From Stenotrophomonas sp. MMGLT7 (GTDB lineage Bacteria > Pseudomonadota > Gammaproteobacteria > Xanthomonadales > Xanthomonadaceae), in NCBI RefSeq assembly GCF_021168555.1, contig NZ_JAJOZS010000016.1, positions 1 to 51,723 on the forward strand: a DNA stretch of 51,723 bases, given 5' to 3'. Below the pieces are notes generated by a model. The model had not been told where the DNA came from. It ran no database searches and worked only from the letters and a program-made list of their open reading frames with translations. Positions 27,950-35,679 of this stretch are shown in pieces (position 1 is the first letter of the stretch; every line of letters starts with the position of its first letter). Position numbers and translations under genes: made by a program.

Positions 27950-28396
27950 GAAACCCCGTGCGCTCAACTCATGTACTCCTGGAATATGTCGCCCTTGACC
28001 GGACGTCCTTGGCTGCTGCTGGTGATCTTGCCGGTGCTCTTGCTTTTCCGGGTACCCGTCCGCAGCAGTGGAGGCGGCGAGAAAGACCCGAAGTGCGGCG
28101 CGCATGGATGCGCGGCGTTCGCGGCTGGAGTGGACGAACCGGAAAAGGCGACACATTGCTTCGCCCCGGCGAGCGGGCCGGCGCCGCGAGGCGACCGCCC
28201 CGGACGTGGCCGCGCGGCGGACAGGCCCCGGCCGCCAATCCCCGCCGCCTCCACGGACCCGCGGCGCCGAGCGAGGAGGCGCAAGCCGGGGCCTGCTTCC
28301 CTGGTTACCTTTGTTTGCACGAGCAGGGAAAGGCAACCCGCCCCGCAGGAGCGGAAACCTTGGCTGTTGCCGTTGCTTCCAACAGCACCGGCGCCA
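27950..28396. other. 447-base intergenic region, repeat-like
   Basis: Separates the GH89 gene from the upstream TonB receptor. Frames are open on both strands but translate to low-complexity Arg/Pro/Gly-rich sequence. The right part (28290-28375: GGTTACCTTTG...AAAGGCAACCCGC...GGAGCGGAAACCTTGGCTG) resembles a dispersed element I recall from Lysobacter-like genomes in which TTACCTTT and AAAGG arms flank a cysteine/phenylalanine-rich pseudo-frame. I see no defendable gene. Confidence 0.45.
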
Positions 28397-31087
28397 TCAG
28401 AGGATCTCCCACTTCGCCGTCAGGTAGTAGCTGCGCCCGGTCACGCCGGTCATCTGCCACACGTCGCTGGCCTGGTAGTAGGCCTTCTCCTTCTGGTCGG
28501 TGATGTTGACCACGCCCAGCGAGAAGCTCAGCCGGTCGCTGGCCTTGTAGCCCAGCAGCGCGTCGAGCTGGGTGCGCGCCTTCATCATGTGCCCGGCATA
28601 GGCGAAGAAGCTGTCCGCGCTGGTCTGGTAGTACTCGCTGCGATGGGTCGCCGACAGCCGTGCGCTGAACAGCCGGTTCTCCCAGAAGCCGGTCACGTTC
28701 CAGGTCTTCTCGGAAAGGTTGCTGATGACGAAGTCGTCGTTGTAGTCGGGAATGACGCGGGTGAAGTTGGCGGTGAGGCCGAAGCCGTCGACCGGCAGCC
28801 ACGCGTCCAGCGTCTGCGTCCAGGACAGCTCGTAGCCCTTGAGGTAGTTGGTCTGGTCGCTGTTGAAGGTCTTGGTGATCTCGTAGACATCGCCGTCGGC
28901 GCCCACGCACTCGTTGGCCGCGTTGATGCCCAGCGACACGCCGCCGTAGCTGCCGGGGCAGATGTTCTGGTTGTAGGTGCCGTTCTTGATCGCCTTCCAG
29001 AATCCGGACAGCGACAGGCCACCGCCGTCGTAGTACCACTCCACGCCCAGGTCGGCCTGGTCGGCGGTCATCGCCTTGAGGTCGACCGAGCCCACGCTCA
29101 CCGAATTCAGCGTGCGGCCGTCGGTCAGCAGGCCGCTTTGCTCGGTGGTGGCGATGGCGGTGCTGCTGGTCAGGATCGGGCGCACCAGCACCTTGGCCGC
29201 CGACAGCCGCAGCAGCAGGTCCGGACGCATCTCCAGCACGAAGTTGGCGCTGGGCAGCCAGTTGTTGTAGCGGTAGACGGAGGTGGCGGTGCCGACGATG
29301 TTGTTGGCCTCCTCGTTCACCTCGTCGGGCGTGGTCAGCCAGGTGTCGGTGGTGCGCTTGGTGTTCTCGTAGCGCATGCCGATGTTGCCGCGCAGCGGCA
29401 TCGAGCCGATCTCGGTGTCGATCTTGGCCAGCGCGTAGGCCGAGTAGATGTCGTTGTCGATCGAGTAGCTGCTCTGCGGCGCGAACACCACCGGGATGCC
29501 CGTGCCCTCGGCTTCCAGCGCGGCCTGGTAGGCGGCGAGGTTGGGGATGATGAAGGAATGCTGGATCGAGTACAGGCCGCCGAGGAAGTTGTTCTCCACC
29601 GTGCCGTACTCGGACATCAGCGGCAGGTCGGCCGGATCGGCGTCGCCGATGACGTAGCGGTCGCGGCGCCAGATCTTGCGGTCCAGGGTCTCGCGGCGGT
29701 ACTTGCCGCCGAACTTGACCGAACTCAGCCAGCCCCAGCCCAGCCAGCGCTCGGCGTCGAGCTGGACCGAATCCTCCTGGTTGCGCAGGTGCTTGATCGC
29801 GCCGTTGGGGTACTCGTTGCGCGTCATCGTGTACGGGTCGTACCAGCCGGCATCGGTCAGGTCGTTGGAGACGCTGAAGGCGGGACTGGACGGGTTGGAG
29901 ATGTCGAGCACGCTCGAATCCACGGTCACTCCCAGGATCGCCGCGGTCTCGTCCTCGCGGGTCTTGCCCAGGGCGTGGTTGAGCGCGCCGGTCACGGTCC
30001 AGTCGCCCGGCGTCCACTTGAAGTCGTAGCTCACCATCTCCGAGACCCAGTCGTGGTTCTCCAGCTGGCGATTGCTCTCCATCGTGTAGTCCTCGGCCAG
30101 CACGCGGGTGGCATAGCCGTTGTCGGCCGCCTGCACGGTCTGCGTGCCCGAGCTGAGCAGGAACACCTGCTGCTTGATGTCGTTCCTGGTCTCGTCCTTG
30201 GAGTAGATCCAGGTCAGGCCCATCTCCAGCTCGTCGCTGGGCTGCCACTGCAGCGCGCCATTGAGCATCCTGCGCTCGGTCTCGCGGTCGATGCGGCGGT
30301 AGCGGGTGCGGGTGGGCATCACCACCGATTCGCCGTCGTAGCTGCCGGTGCCCCAGCGGTCGATCCAGAAGTAGTCGGCGCGATCCTCCAGCTTCTGCCA
30401 GCCGGCATTGAGGAACACCCCCACCCGTCCGTCGCCGAAGTCGAACTGGTCGATGTAGCTGGCCACCGCCTTGCCGGTCGGATTGCCGCCGTCGACCGAG
30501 TCGGAGTACTGCCCGGTGGCGGACACGATCAGCTTGCGCTGCTTGTAGTCCAGCGGCTTGACCGTGTCGATGTTGACCGTGCCCGACAGGCCGCCGGCGT
30601 CCATGTCGGCGGTCGGAGACTTGATCACCTGGATGCCGGCGGCGAGCTCGGGCTGGATGATGTCGTAGCGGAAGCCGTCGGTGAAGTCGGCGCTCTTGAA
30701 GGTCTGGCCGTTGATGGTGGTCATGGCGTACTGCGGCCCGAGCCCGCGCACGCTGATGGTCGAGCCGCGGCCGTTGATGCTGGAGATCTGCACGCCGGGA
30801 ATGCGCTGGATCGCCTCGGCGATGTTCTCGGCCGGGAACTTGCCGATGTCCTCGGAGGAGACGCCGTCGGAAACGCGGATGTCGTCGCGCTTCTTGTCCA
30901 GCGCCGTGATCAGGCTCTGCTGGTAGGTACTGGTGACGGTGACCGCGTCGAGCTGGGAGATCTTCTCGTCGGTGGACGCGGCGGCGGCCTGCTGGGCCAG
31001 CGCCGGACGCGGCGCCGAGACGGCGACGACCGCCGCGATCGAGGCGGCCAGCAGGGTGCGGGAACTGCGACAAGGGGAGGCGTTCAT
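28397..31087 (-). CDS. TonB-dependent receptor of the amino-sugar locus (Xanthomonas/Caulobacter type)
   Basis: An 896-residue outer-membrane transporter. Signal peptide about 1-31 (PALAQ), TonB box DAVTVTSTY, and a plug with SSEDIGKFPAENIAEAIQRIPGV, the signature of the TonB-Xanth-Caul group used for glycan uptake. The barrel follows. The last residues are WEIL, so the C-terminus is not the usual aromatic residue. It heads a minus-strand series leading to the GH89 enzyme and nagX. A palindrome ATTGGATAC...ACCAAT lies about 206 bases before the ATG. Likely ligand: a GlcNAc-containing oligosaccharide (inference from context). Confidence 0.93.
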   Translation of the reverse strand: MNASPCRSSRTLLAASIAAVVAVSAPRPALAQQAAAASTDEKISQLDAVTVTSTYQQSLITALDKKRDDIRVSDGVSSEDIGKFPAENIAEAIQRIPGVQISSINGRGSTISVRGLGPQYAMTTINGQTFKSADFTDGFRYDIIQPELAAGIQVIKSPTADMDAGGLSGTVNIDTVKPLDYKQRKLIVSATGQYSDSVDGGNPTGKAVASYIDQFDFGDGRVGVFLNAGWQKLEDRADYFWIDRWGTGSYDGESVVMPTRTRYRRIDRETERRMLNGALQWQPSDELEMGLTWIYSKDETRNDIKQQVFLLSSGTQTVQAADNGYATRVLAEDYTMESNRQLENHDWVSEMVSYDFKWTPGDWTVTGALNHALGKTREDETAAILGVTVDSSVLDISNPSSPAFSVSNDLTDAGWYDPYTMTRNEYPNGAIKHLRNQEDSVQLDAERWLGWGWLSSVKFGGKYRRETLDRKIWRRDRYVIGDADPADLPLMSEYGTVENNFLGGLYSIQHSFIIPNLAAYQAALEAEGTGIPVVFAPQSSYSIDNDIYSAYALAKIDTEIGSMPLRGNIGMRYENTKRTTDTWLTTPDEVNEEANNIVGTATSVYRYNNWLPSANFVLEMRPDLLLRLSAAKVLVRPILTSSTAIATTEQSGLLTDGRTLNSVSVGSVDLKAMTADQADLGVEWYYDGGGLSLSGFWKAIKNGTYNQNICPGSYGGVSLGINAANECVGADGDVYEITKTFNSDQTNYLKGYELSWTQTLDAWLPVDGFGLTANFTRVIPDYNDDFVISNLSEKTWNVTGFWENRLFSARLSATHRSEYYQTSADSFFAYAGHMMKARTQLDALLGYKASDRLSFSLGVVNITDQKEKAYYQASDVWQMTGVTGRSYYLTAKWEIL

Positions 31088-31292
31088 GTGGCTATCCTGG
31101 AGTGATGGCTGGAGGACCCGGGCACGCACAAACGGCCGATCGGACGCAGGCCGGCACCGATCCCGCTCCGCGCCCGGCCGTAGCCGTGCGTCGCCTGGAT
31201 CTGCCGGCGTGTCCGCGCCGGCCTGCCGCTCCCTTCGCAAGTACCCGCCCGCCAGGTCATGGCAGCCGGGATATCGCCGATCGAACCGCGCA

Positions 31293-31309
31293 ATTGGATA
31301 CATACCAAT
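31293..31309. promoter_or_regulatory. ATTGG/CCAAT palindrome upstream of TonB receptor
   Basis: ATTGGATACATACCAAT is a 17-base near-perfect inverted repeat. The half-sites ATTGGAT and ATTGGTA also occur at the nagQ promoter, and the form resembles the dre-type sites of GlcNAc-responsive HutC regulators (DasR, YvoA). Likely bound by NagQ; controls the minus-strand receptor. Confidence 0.6.
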
Positions 31310-31486
31310 CGCACGGCTCGATTCTTATGGTCTTAGAAAGATCCTGTCAACGGCTTATGAAGATTTGGCCGATGGACATCGCCGCGGCGGCGGTGTCGCG
31401 TGTCGCACGCGCCGAATAATTCATTGAAAATCAATTGCTTGACATGACAAATCAATGCCGACACGTCGCGTGCTGCAGCGCATCGC

Positions 31487-31500
31487 GAACATCGTTGTCA
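31487..31500. promoter_or_regulatory. Second NagR-type operator in divergent region
   Basis: GAACATCGTTGTCA matches the better copy at 31700-31713 except for the first two bases. It lies between the divergent TonB receptor and the sugar kinase gene, immediately beside a NagQ-type repeat. Confidence 0.5.
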
Positions 31501-31501
31501 T

Positions 31502-31519
31502 CGTATCAATGAGATACCA
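31502..31519. promoter_or_regulatory. NagQ-type direct repeat in divergent region
   Basis: On the minus strand TGGTATC, four bases, TGATACG: same 7-4-7 arrangement as the nagQ promoter box. Placed two bases from a NagR-type site, so both regulators may meet here. Confidence 0.5.
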
Positions 31520-31699
31520 ATCTCCGCGTCCAACCAATTCCGTTTCGGCCCGGCGGACGCCCCGCTCCGCCGCCGGCCCGAGGGTGCGCCAATGCACTCG
31601 ACGGGCCCGTGCTTTACCTACCTCCGCCACCGTTCGCGGGCGTCTCTGGCAATGGCAAGGGCCTACACCGCGGGTAATACAACTTCATGACATATCTGT

Positions 31700-31713
31700 T
31701 GACATCGTTGTCA
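31700..31713. promoter_or_regulatory. NagR-type operator upstream of sugar kinase
   Basis: TGACATCGTTGTCA, with perfect TGACA and TGTCA half-sites around four bases. It lies 70 bases before the kinase start and is the strongest of the four copies. The pattern agrees with a LacI-family operator and with the NagR box as I recall it for X. campestris. The rest of the 695-base divergent region (31088-31782) holds AT-rich promoter-like sequence and no gene. Confidence 0.68.
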
Positions 31714-31782
31714 GCTCATGTTCAAACTCGCCCCACGTGACCGGCAACGTGCGCCGGGACCGCACTGAATGAGGGCAGGCAT

Positions 31783-32817
31783 GTGGCAGCAACCGTCCCC
31801 GATATCCAGCAGTCGGCCATGAGGGCACCGGCACCGTTCCTGGCCGCCGACGTCGGCGGGACCCACGTGCGCGTCGGCCGCGTCCAGGCCAGCGGCGACC
31901 GCGCCCGTCCGGTTTCGGTGCTGGACTACCGCAAGTACCGCTGTGCGGATTTCCCCTCTCTTTCGAGCATTCTCGAGGACTTCCGCAGCAGCGGGCCGGC
32001 GGTGCGCGACTGCGTGATCGCCAGCGCCGGCTTCCCGCTGGCCGACGGCAGCGTGATCACCACCAACCTGCCCTGGCCGCTGTCGCTGCCCCGCATCCGC
32101 CAGGACCTGGAACTGGCGTCGGTGCACCTGGTCAACGACTTCGAGGCCGTCGCCCATGCCACCGCCTACGTGGACGCCAGCGAGATGCTGCAGCTCGCCG
32201 GCCCCGCGCACCGTCCGCCGGGCCCGATGCTGGTGCTCGGCCCGGGCACCGGCCTGGGCGCGGCGGTGTGGATACCCACCGAGCACGGCCCGGTGGTGCT
32301 GCCCACCGAAGCCGGCCAGGCGGCGCTGGCCAGCAATACCGAACTGGAAATGGCGCTGGTGCGGCACATGCTGCGCGAACGCAGCCACGTCAGCGTCGAG
32401 CACGCGCTCTCCGGCCCGGGCCTGATGAACCTGTACCGGGCGCTGTGCGCGATCCGCGGCACCGTGCCGCTGCACGCGGCGCCCGGCGACATCACCGCCG
32501 CCGCGCTGGCCGGCAGCGACCCGCTCGCCGTCGAGAGCCTGGAGGTGTTCTGCGGCCTGCTGGGCAGCACCGTCGGCGACATGGCGCTGCTCTACGGCAT
32601 CCAGGGCGGCATCCACCTGGCCGGCGGCATCCTGCCGCAGATCCGCGACTTCCTCATCGGCAGCCGCTTCGTGCCGCGCTTCCTCGACAAGGGGCCGATG
32701 CGCGAGGCGCTGGAACGCATCCCCGTGAAGCTGGTCGAGCACGGGCAACTGGGCGTGCTCGGCGCGGCCAGCTGGTTCATCGGCAGAACGCAAGCAGCAA
32801 CGCCAGCGCAGCAATAG
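31783..32817 (+). CDS. nagK: Glucokinase-family kinase, probable GlcNAc kinase (NagK-II)
   Basis: Phosphorylates a hexose, by context GlcNAc, at C6 in the cytoplasm. The 344-residue protein shows the glucokinase-family phosphate motif AADVGGTHVRVG (about 21-32), LVNDFEAVAHA (catalytic Asp region), LGPGTGLGAAVW, the LPTEAGQAAL segment and GGIHLAGGI. In X. campestris GlcNAc is phosphorylated by two glucokinase-family enzymes coded in the NagR/NagQ regulon, and this gene fits that role. It starts with GTG at 31783, or with ATG at 31819 (MRAPAPFL), which is closer to the motif. Followed by a TonB receptor and a hexosaminidase gene on the same strand. Confidence 0.87.
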   Translation: MAATVPDIQQSAMRAPAPFLAADVGGTHVRVGRVQASGDRARPVSVLDYRKYRCADFPSLSSILEDFRSSGPAVRDCVIASAGFPLADGSVITTNLPWPLSLPRIRQDLELASVHLVNDFEAVAHATAYVDASEMLQLAGPAHRPPGPMLVLGPGTGLGAAVWIPTEHGPVVLPTEAGQAALASNTELEMALVRHMLRERSHVSVEHALSGPGLMNLYRALCAIRGTVPLHAAPGDITAAALAGSDPLAVESLEVFCGLLGSTVGDMALLYGIQGGIHLAGGILPQIRDFLIGSRFVPRFLDKGPMREALERIPVKLVEHGQLGVLGAASWFIGRTQAATPAQQ

Positions 32818-32906
32818 CCAGCATTCCCCGGGCGGCTCCGCCCTTCCCGGCACCACACACGACGGCGGCGATTCGCCGACACCCACAAGTGATGAGGAGA
32901 GACATC

Positions 32907-35558
32907 ATGAACCACCGCAAGACCCTGCTATCCGCGGCGATCCTCACCTGCCTATCGTTCGGCGCACAGGCGCAGCAGGCCGCCGCCGGCAGCCCCGACC
33001 CGACCGAGCTGGACACGGTGCAGGTCACCGGCATCCGCGGCAGCGTGCAGAAATCGCTGGACAGCAAGCGCGAGGCCGCCGCGCACGTGGAGGTGGTCAG
33101 CGCCGAGGACATCGGCAAGCTGCCGGCCAAGAACGTCGCCGACACCCTGCAGCGGGTGGCCGGCGTCAACGTCAGCGCCTCCAGCGGCAGCGAGGGCGGC
33201 TTCGACGAGAGCGAGCGGGTGAGCCTGCGCGGCACCGGTGCCAGCCTCACCCAGACCCTGGTCAACGGCCACCTGGTCGGCACCGGCGACTGGCTGGTCT
33301 CCAACCAGAGCGGCAATGTCGGCCGCAGCGTCAGCTACGCGCTGTTCCCGGCCGAGATCGTCGACCAGGTGGTGGTCAACAAGGGCTCGCAGGCCAAGCT
33401 GGTGGAAGGCGGCGCCGCCGGCACCATCAACATCCTCACCCGCAAGCCGCTGGACTTCGCCAAGGATTTCACCGGCGAGGCCACGCTCGGCGGGGTGTAC
33501 TCCGACCTGCCCGGCAAGACCGAACCACAGTTCAGCACGCTGCTGAACTGGAAGAACGCGAGCAACGACTTCGGCGTGCTGGTGCAGACCTTCGTAGAGA
33601 ACCGCAGCCTGCGCCGCGACGGCCAGGAAGTGGTCGGCGGCTACAGCCAGATCGCGCCCACCTCCGCCGCCGCGACCGCCAACCCGGAACTGGCCGGACT
33701 CTACTATCCCAACCTGATCGGCTCGACCCTGTTCACGCAGAAACGCGAACGCAAGGGCGGTTCGTTCGACATCCAGTACAAGCCGACCGACAACCTGACC
33801 CTGGGCCTCAACGGCTTCTATTCCAAGCTCGAGGCGAACAACTACAACCGCAACTTCATGCTCTGGTCCGGCCAGTTCGTGCCGAACCGGCTGCCGCAGT
33901 CCTACACCACCGACAACGGCGTGATCACCGGCGCCAGCTACGCGGCCGACGCCGCGGCGACGCTGACCCCATACGCGGTCTACGACCAGATCGCGCGCAT
34001 CTCCGAATCCGAGTCCAAGTACATCGCCCTGGACGCCGACTGGCAGGCAAGCGAGCGCCTGGGTGTCAAGTTCCAGGCCGGCACCACCCGCGGCAGCGGC
34101 AAGACCCCGCGCCAGGACACGCTGGAACTGGCGGTGGCGGGCAACGCCGGCGCGAGCTGGGCGCTGGGCGGCACCACCACCCCGATCGACTGGACCCTGG
34201 GCGATGCCGGTACGCTGGACAGCGCGCTGAACAGCTATGCATCGATATTCGGCATCCAGGGCTCGAACGCGCAGGACAAGGAGGACTGGTTCTCCAGCGA
34301 TGCCGAGCTCTACTTCGACAGCGGCCTGCTGTCCACGCTGGACTTTGGCGTGCGCTACGCCGAACACGTGCGCGAGAACAGCGGCGGCATCAACCAGACG
34401 TTGCTGTCCGGGGCGCTGGCCGGCTATGCCTTCCCGGCCACCGGCCTGTCCTATCCGGGCGATTTCGCCGGCACCATCGGCGGCAGCTACCCGAGCGACA
34501 TCTGGTACTACTCCGAGGCGCAGCTGGCGGCGATCAACGATGCCCTGGCCGACCGCGACCCGGCCACCCGCGGCTACTGGCAGGGCGCCTACCGGGTGAA
34601 GGAACGCAACAGCGCCGCCTACGTGCAGGCCAACTTCGCCGGCGAGCGCTGGAGCGGCAACCTCGGCGTGCGCTACGTGCATACCGCCGGCAGCAACCGC
34701 TACAACCAGTCCACGCCCGACGGCTATGTCCCGGTGACGGTGGACAACAACTACGGCCGCTTCCTGCCCAGCCTGAACTTCAAGTACGAACTCAGCGAGG
34801 GGCTGGTCGGGCGCTTCTCCGCCTCGCGCACCATGACCCGCCCGGACTACTCCGACCTGGCCGGCTACGTGTCGCTGACCGACCTCACCCATACCGGCAG
34901 CGGTGGCAACCCGAACCTCAAGCCGATCATCTCCAGCAATGCCGACCTGGCGCTGGAGTGGTACTTCATGCCGCGCGGCCTGCTCGCAGCCAGCGTCTAC
35001 TACATGGACCTGAAGGACTTCATCGCCCCGCAGACGCGCTCGGTGGTCTACAAGGACCAGACCGCCAGCACCGCGGCCGGCAGCGACGTCTACGCCACCT
35101 ACCTGATGTCCACACCGGACAACATCGACGCCAAGGTCAAGGGCCTGGAGCTGACCTACGAGCAGCCGCTGGGCGAGAGCTTCGGCGTCAGCGCCAACTA
35201 CACCTACGCCGACGGCGAGACCGACGGCGGCGGCCCGGTGCTGGGCACCTCGAAGAGCACCTACAACCTGTCCGGCTACTTCGAGCGCGACAGGATCAGT
35301 GCCCGCGTCAGCTACACATGGCGCTCGTCGTTCTACTTCGGCCCGCGGCGCTCGTATCCGTTCTACCAAGACGACTTCGGCACCCTGTCGGCGACGGTCA
35401 ACTACCGCTTCAACGACCGCTTCAGCCTGTCGCTGGACGGACTGAACCTCAACAACCCGGTCTACAAGTACTACACCAAGATGGACGGCAACTCGCTGCC
35501 CTACGCGTTCTACGAGAACGGCCGGCAGTACTACCTCAACCTGCACATCAGCTTCTGA
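32907..35558 (+). CDS. TonB-dependent receptor, second of the amino-sugar locus
   Basis: An 883-residue outer-membrane transporter. Signal peptide 1-22 (GAQAQ), TonB box LDTVQVTG, and a plug with SAEDIGKLPAKNVADTLQRVAGV of the Xanthomonas/Caulobacter type. The barrel ends in Phe (LNLHISF). The ATG at 32907 has AGGAGA seven bases upstream. It lies between the GlcNAc-kinase-like gene and the GH20 hexosaminidase gene, so it should bring GlcNAc-containing oligosaccharides into the periplasm for that enzyme (inference). Confidence 0.94.
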   Translation: MNHRKTLLSAAILTCLSFGAQAQQAAAGSPDPTELDTVQVTGIRGSVQKSLDSKREAAAHVEVVSAEDIGKLPAKNVADTLQRVAGVNVSASSGSEGGFDESERVSLRGTGASLTQTLVNGHLVGTGDWLVSNQSGNVGRSVSYALFPAEIVDQVVVNKGSQAKLVEGGAAGTINILTRKPLDFAKDFTGEATLGGVYSDLPGKTEPQFSTLLNWKNASNDFGVLVQTFVENRSLRRDGQEVVGGYSQIAPTSAAATANPELAGLYYPNLIGSTLFTQKRERKGGSFDIQYKPTDNLTLGLNGFYSKLEANNYNRNFMLWSGQFVPNRLPQSYTTDNGVITGASYAADAAATLTPYAVYDQIARISESESKYIALDADWQASERLGVKFQAGTTRGSGKTPRQDTLELAVAGNAGASWALGGTTTPIDWTLGDAGTLDSALNSYASIFGIQGSNAQDKEDWFSSDAELYFDSGLLSTLDFGVRYAEHVRENSGGINQTLLSGALAGYAFPATGLSYPGDFAGTIGGSYPSDIWYYSEAQLAAINDALADRDPATRGYWQGAYRVKERNSAAYVQANFAGERWSGNLGVRYVHTAGSNRYNQSTPDGYVPVTVDNNYGRFLPSLNFKYELSEGLVGRFSASRTMTRPDYSDLAGYVSLTDLTHTGSGGNPNLKPIISSNADLALEWYFMPRGLLAASVYYMDLKDFIAPQTRSVVYKDQTASTAAGSDVYATYLMSTPDNIDAKVKGLELTYEQPLGESFGVSANYTYADGETDGGGPVLGTSKSTYNLSGYFERDRISARVSYTWRSSFYFGPRRSYPFYQDDFGTLSATVNYRFNDRFSLSLDGLNLNNPVYKYYTKMDGNSLPYAFYENGRQYYLNLHISF

Positions 35559-35569
35559 GCCATGCACGG

Positions 35570-35608
35570 GTCCGCCGTTCCCCCCGCCGCAGGCGGGGAC
35601 GGCGGTCC
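35570..35608 (+). terminator. GC-rich hairpin between TonB receptor and hexosaminidase
   Basis: CCGCCG(TT)CCCCCCGCC pairs with GGCGGGGACGGCGG around a short GCA loop, beginning 12 bases after the receptor stop codon. It may end or reduce transcription into the hexosaminidase gene. No T-tract. Confidence 0.5.
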
Positions 35609-35679
35609 GGCGCGACCGCCGCGGCACGCCAGGGTGGCGGCAGCAACGTCGGCACCCACCCACTCCTCCCGAGGTAGCC

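Noticed and set aside
27971-31105. Open frame of about 1,040 codons on the plus strand through the GH89-receptor gap and the receptor
   Set aside because: Mostly antisense to the receptor; the first part is low-complexity repeat sequence. No domain is recognisable.
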